Below are positions 14,855 through 15,729 of a stretch of 15,729 bases of DNA, piece after piece. Position numbers and translations under genes: made by a program. The DNA lies in NCBI GenBank assembly GCA_030765665.1, contig JAVCCD010000136.1, forward strand, positions 1 through 15,729, given 5' to 3'. Source of the DNA: Candidatus Tenebribacter mawsonii (lineage in GTDB: Bacteria; Cloacimonadota; Cloacimonadia; Cloacimonadales; TCS61). Numbering within the stretch: the stretch's first letter is position 1; every line of letters starts with the position of its first letter. The notes below the pieces were generated by a model. That model made no database searches and was not told the DNA's origin. It worked only from the letters and a program-made list of their open reading frames with translations.

Positions 14855-15314
14855 TTTAATTTTTTTGGGTAGAAGAGAAATACTAAATAATCATAAAGTT
14901 GCTTTTTTCTGTTCACAAAAATGCCCTTCTCATTTAATTCTAAAATCATATGATTGGGCAATAGATCAGCGAGACAAAGGTGTTTGTGTAATTTCAGGAT
15001 TTCATTCTAAAATCGAAAAAGATGTTCTGGATTTTCTTTTAAAAGGAACACAACCAATAATAATGATTTTAGCCAGAAATATGAAGAAACGATTTCCTGC
15101 TGAACAACGAAAAGCAATCAAAGAAAATCGATTGCTGACAATTTCTCCATTCGATGACAAAGTCACTCAGAATACTAAAGAAACTTGTCATAAGAGAAAT
15201 GAAGTAATTTTCGAAATTGCTGATGAGATTGTTGTAGCTTTTGCTACTAAAAGCGGAAAGCTTGAGAAATTGCTGATGAAAGGTAGAAACGTAAAAAGTT
15301 ATGAAGTATGGTGA
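14844..15314 (+). CDS. Stand-alone DprA/Smf-like Rossmann-fold protein (SLOG-type)
   Basis: The 156-residue protein looks like only the nucleotide- or ssDNA-binding Rossmann core of DprA, without its N-terminal SAM-like or C-terminal winged-helix parts. VCVISGFHSKIEKDVLDFL (about 48-66) corresponds to the DprA SG-x-A-x-GID region, though the usual Arg-Gly-Ile-Asp is replaced. GTQPIIMILAR is the next strand. RNEVIFEIADEIVVAFATKSGKLEKLL (with RN and SG in the right places) matches the RN-x-I...SG block of DprA. Start GTG 14844 follows GAGG at 14837-14840 and overlaps the Bro-N gene by 11 bases; a downstream TTG would remove a few residues. A general DprA role in transformation is unlikely for so short a protein. 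It may sense a nucleotide or DNA end together with the Bro-N protein; this is inference. Confidence 0.7.
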   Translation: MKTNLIFLGRREILNNHKVAFFCSQKCPSHLILKSYDWAIDQRDKGVCVISGFHSKIEKDVLDFLLKGTQPIIMILARNMKKRFPAEQRKAIKENRLLTISPFDDKVTQNTKETCHKRNEVIFEIADEIVVAFATKSGKLEKLLMKGRNVKSYEVW

Positions 15315-15426
15315 TTCAAAGAAAATGCGACTAATAAAAGTACCCATAATAACTAAGTAAAAAAGCAAGAAGAAAAGTAATTAGAACTTGGTACGCCCGG
15401 CGTTATGGGATAAAGAAGGAGAGTAG

Positions 15427-15729
15427 ATGGAAGGTTTCTGGAGCAAAGTGATCCCGATAATAATCATATTCTTTCTGGGATATGGCTTAAAGAAGATCAA
15501 ACTTTTTGGCAGTAGCACAGCAGATACACTTCTAAAAATTGTTTTTTATGTAACCTTACCAGCACTTACATTTTTATCCGGTTCTACCGCTCAATTATCT
15601 CTTCAATTATTCTATTTACCAATTATCGCAATTGTTGTTGTTTTAATAATATTTTCAATCTCTTATCCTATCAGCAGAAGGTTCAACTTACCAAGTGCAA
15701 CAAGAGGAACATTCGTGGTGGGAACACTA
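15427..15729 (+). CDS. AEC-family (auxin efflux carrier type) permease, N-terminal part
   Basis: AEC transporters move organic acids such as malate, or amino-acid-like solutes, across the inner membrane. The window holds the first 101 codons with no stop. MEGFWSKVIPIIIIFFLGYGLKK, then LLKIVFYVTLPALTFLSGS, then LFYLPIIAIVVVLIIFSIS give the first three membrane segments. The spacing and the motifs GYGLKK and FYVTLPAL, and SATRGTFVVGT at the edge, are typical of the family. AAGGAG at 15416-15421 lies five bases before ATG 15427. The 112-base gap after the DprA-like gene suggests a separate unit. Substrate cannot be told from this part. Confidence 0.85.
   Translation, partial: MEGFWSKVIPIIIIFFLGYGLKKIKLFGSSTADTLLKIVFYVTLPALTFLSGSTAQLSLQLFYLPIIAIVVVLIIFSISYPISRRFNLPSATRGTFVVGTL

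Noticed and set aside
15393..15403. GC-rich dyad ACGCC-C-GGCGT before the AEC gene
   Set aside because: A single 5-bp stem with a one-base loop is too weak to call a site, although its composition stands out from the gap.

Overview
This AT-rich window reads as a bacterial chromosome segment. A biotin-dependent, sodium-pumping decarboxylase operon, an hrcA-grpE-dnaK-dnaJ operon with CIRCE operators, an IS3-type element and many hairpin-rich gaps suggest a strictly anaerobic fermenter. By the look of the proteins I would guess candidate phylum Cloacimonadota or a relative. That assignment is inference; no rRNA or tRNA is present to test it.

Layout. (1) 1-880: the left edge is a decayed region. 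An IS3-family element on the minus strand runs off the window, its orfA carries an internal stop, and it has cut off the 5' part of a membrane sensor or nucleotide-cyclase-like gene that also has a stop codon. (2) 1104-4807: a tight four-gene operon encodes a methylmalonyl-CoA (or related acyl-CoA/oxaloacetate) decarboxylase: carboxyltransferase, OadG-like membrane subunit, biotin carrier and Na+-pumping beta subunit. (3) 4808-5325: a gap with a strong hairpin and the unannotated remains of a minus-strand gene ending in an SSB-like acidic tip. (4) 5326-7713: an exported S9 serine peptidase of the glutamyl-endopeptidase type, followed by a hairpin and a convergent VOC-fold gene. (5) 8279-13383: the heat-shock operon. 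Its promoter lies between two CIRCE-like operators; hrcA-grpE-dnaK are nearly contiguous, dnaJ follows a structured 163-base leader, and a clear terminator ends the unit.

(6) 13384-14020: a 640-base gap with a perfect 26-bp palindrome, TTGCAA motifs spaced 24-25 bp apart, and five TTCGGAA/TTCCGAA motifs. (7) 14021-15314: an overlapping pair encodes a Bro-N (DinD-like) protein and a stand-alone DprA/Smf-like Rossmann protein. This is the best candidate in the window for an uncharacterised system. (8) 15427-end: the start of an AEC-type permease.

The metabolic operon would couple acyl-CoA decarboxylation to a sodium gradient during fermentation. HrcA would repress its own chaperone operon through the CIRCE sites, and DnaK, GrpE and DnaJ form the complete Hsp70 machine. 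The Bro-N/DprA-like pair, with its repeat-rich upstream region, looks like accessory DNA.
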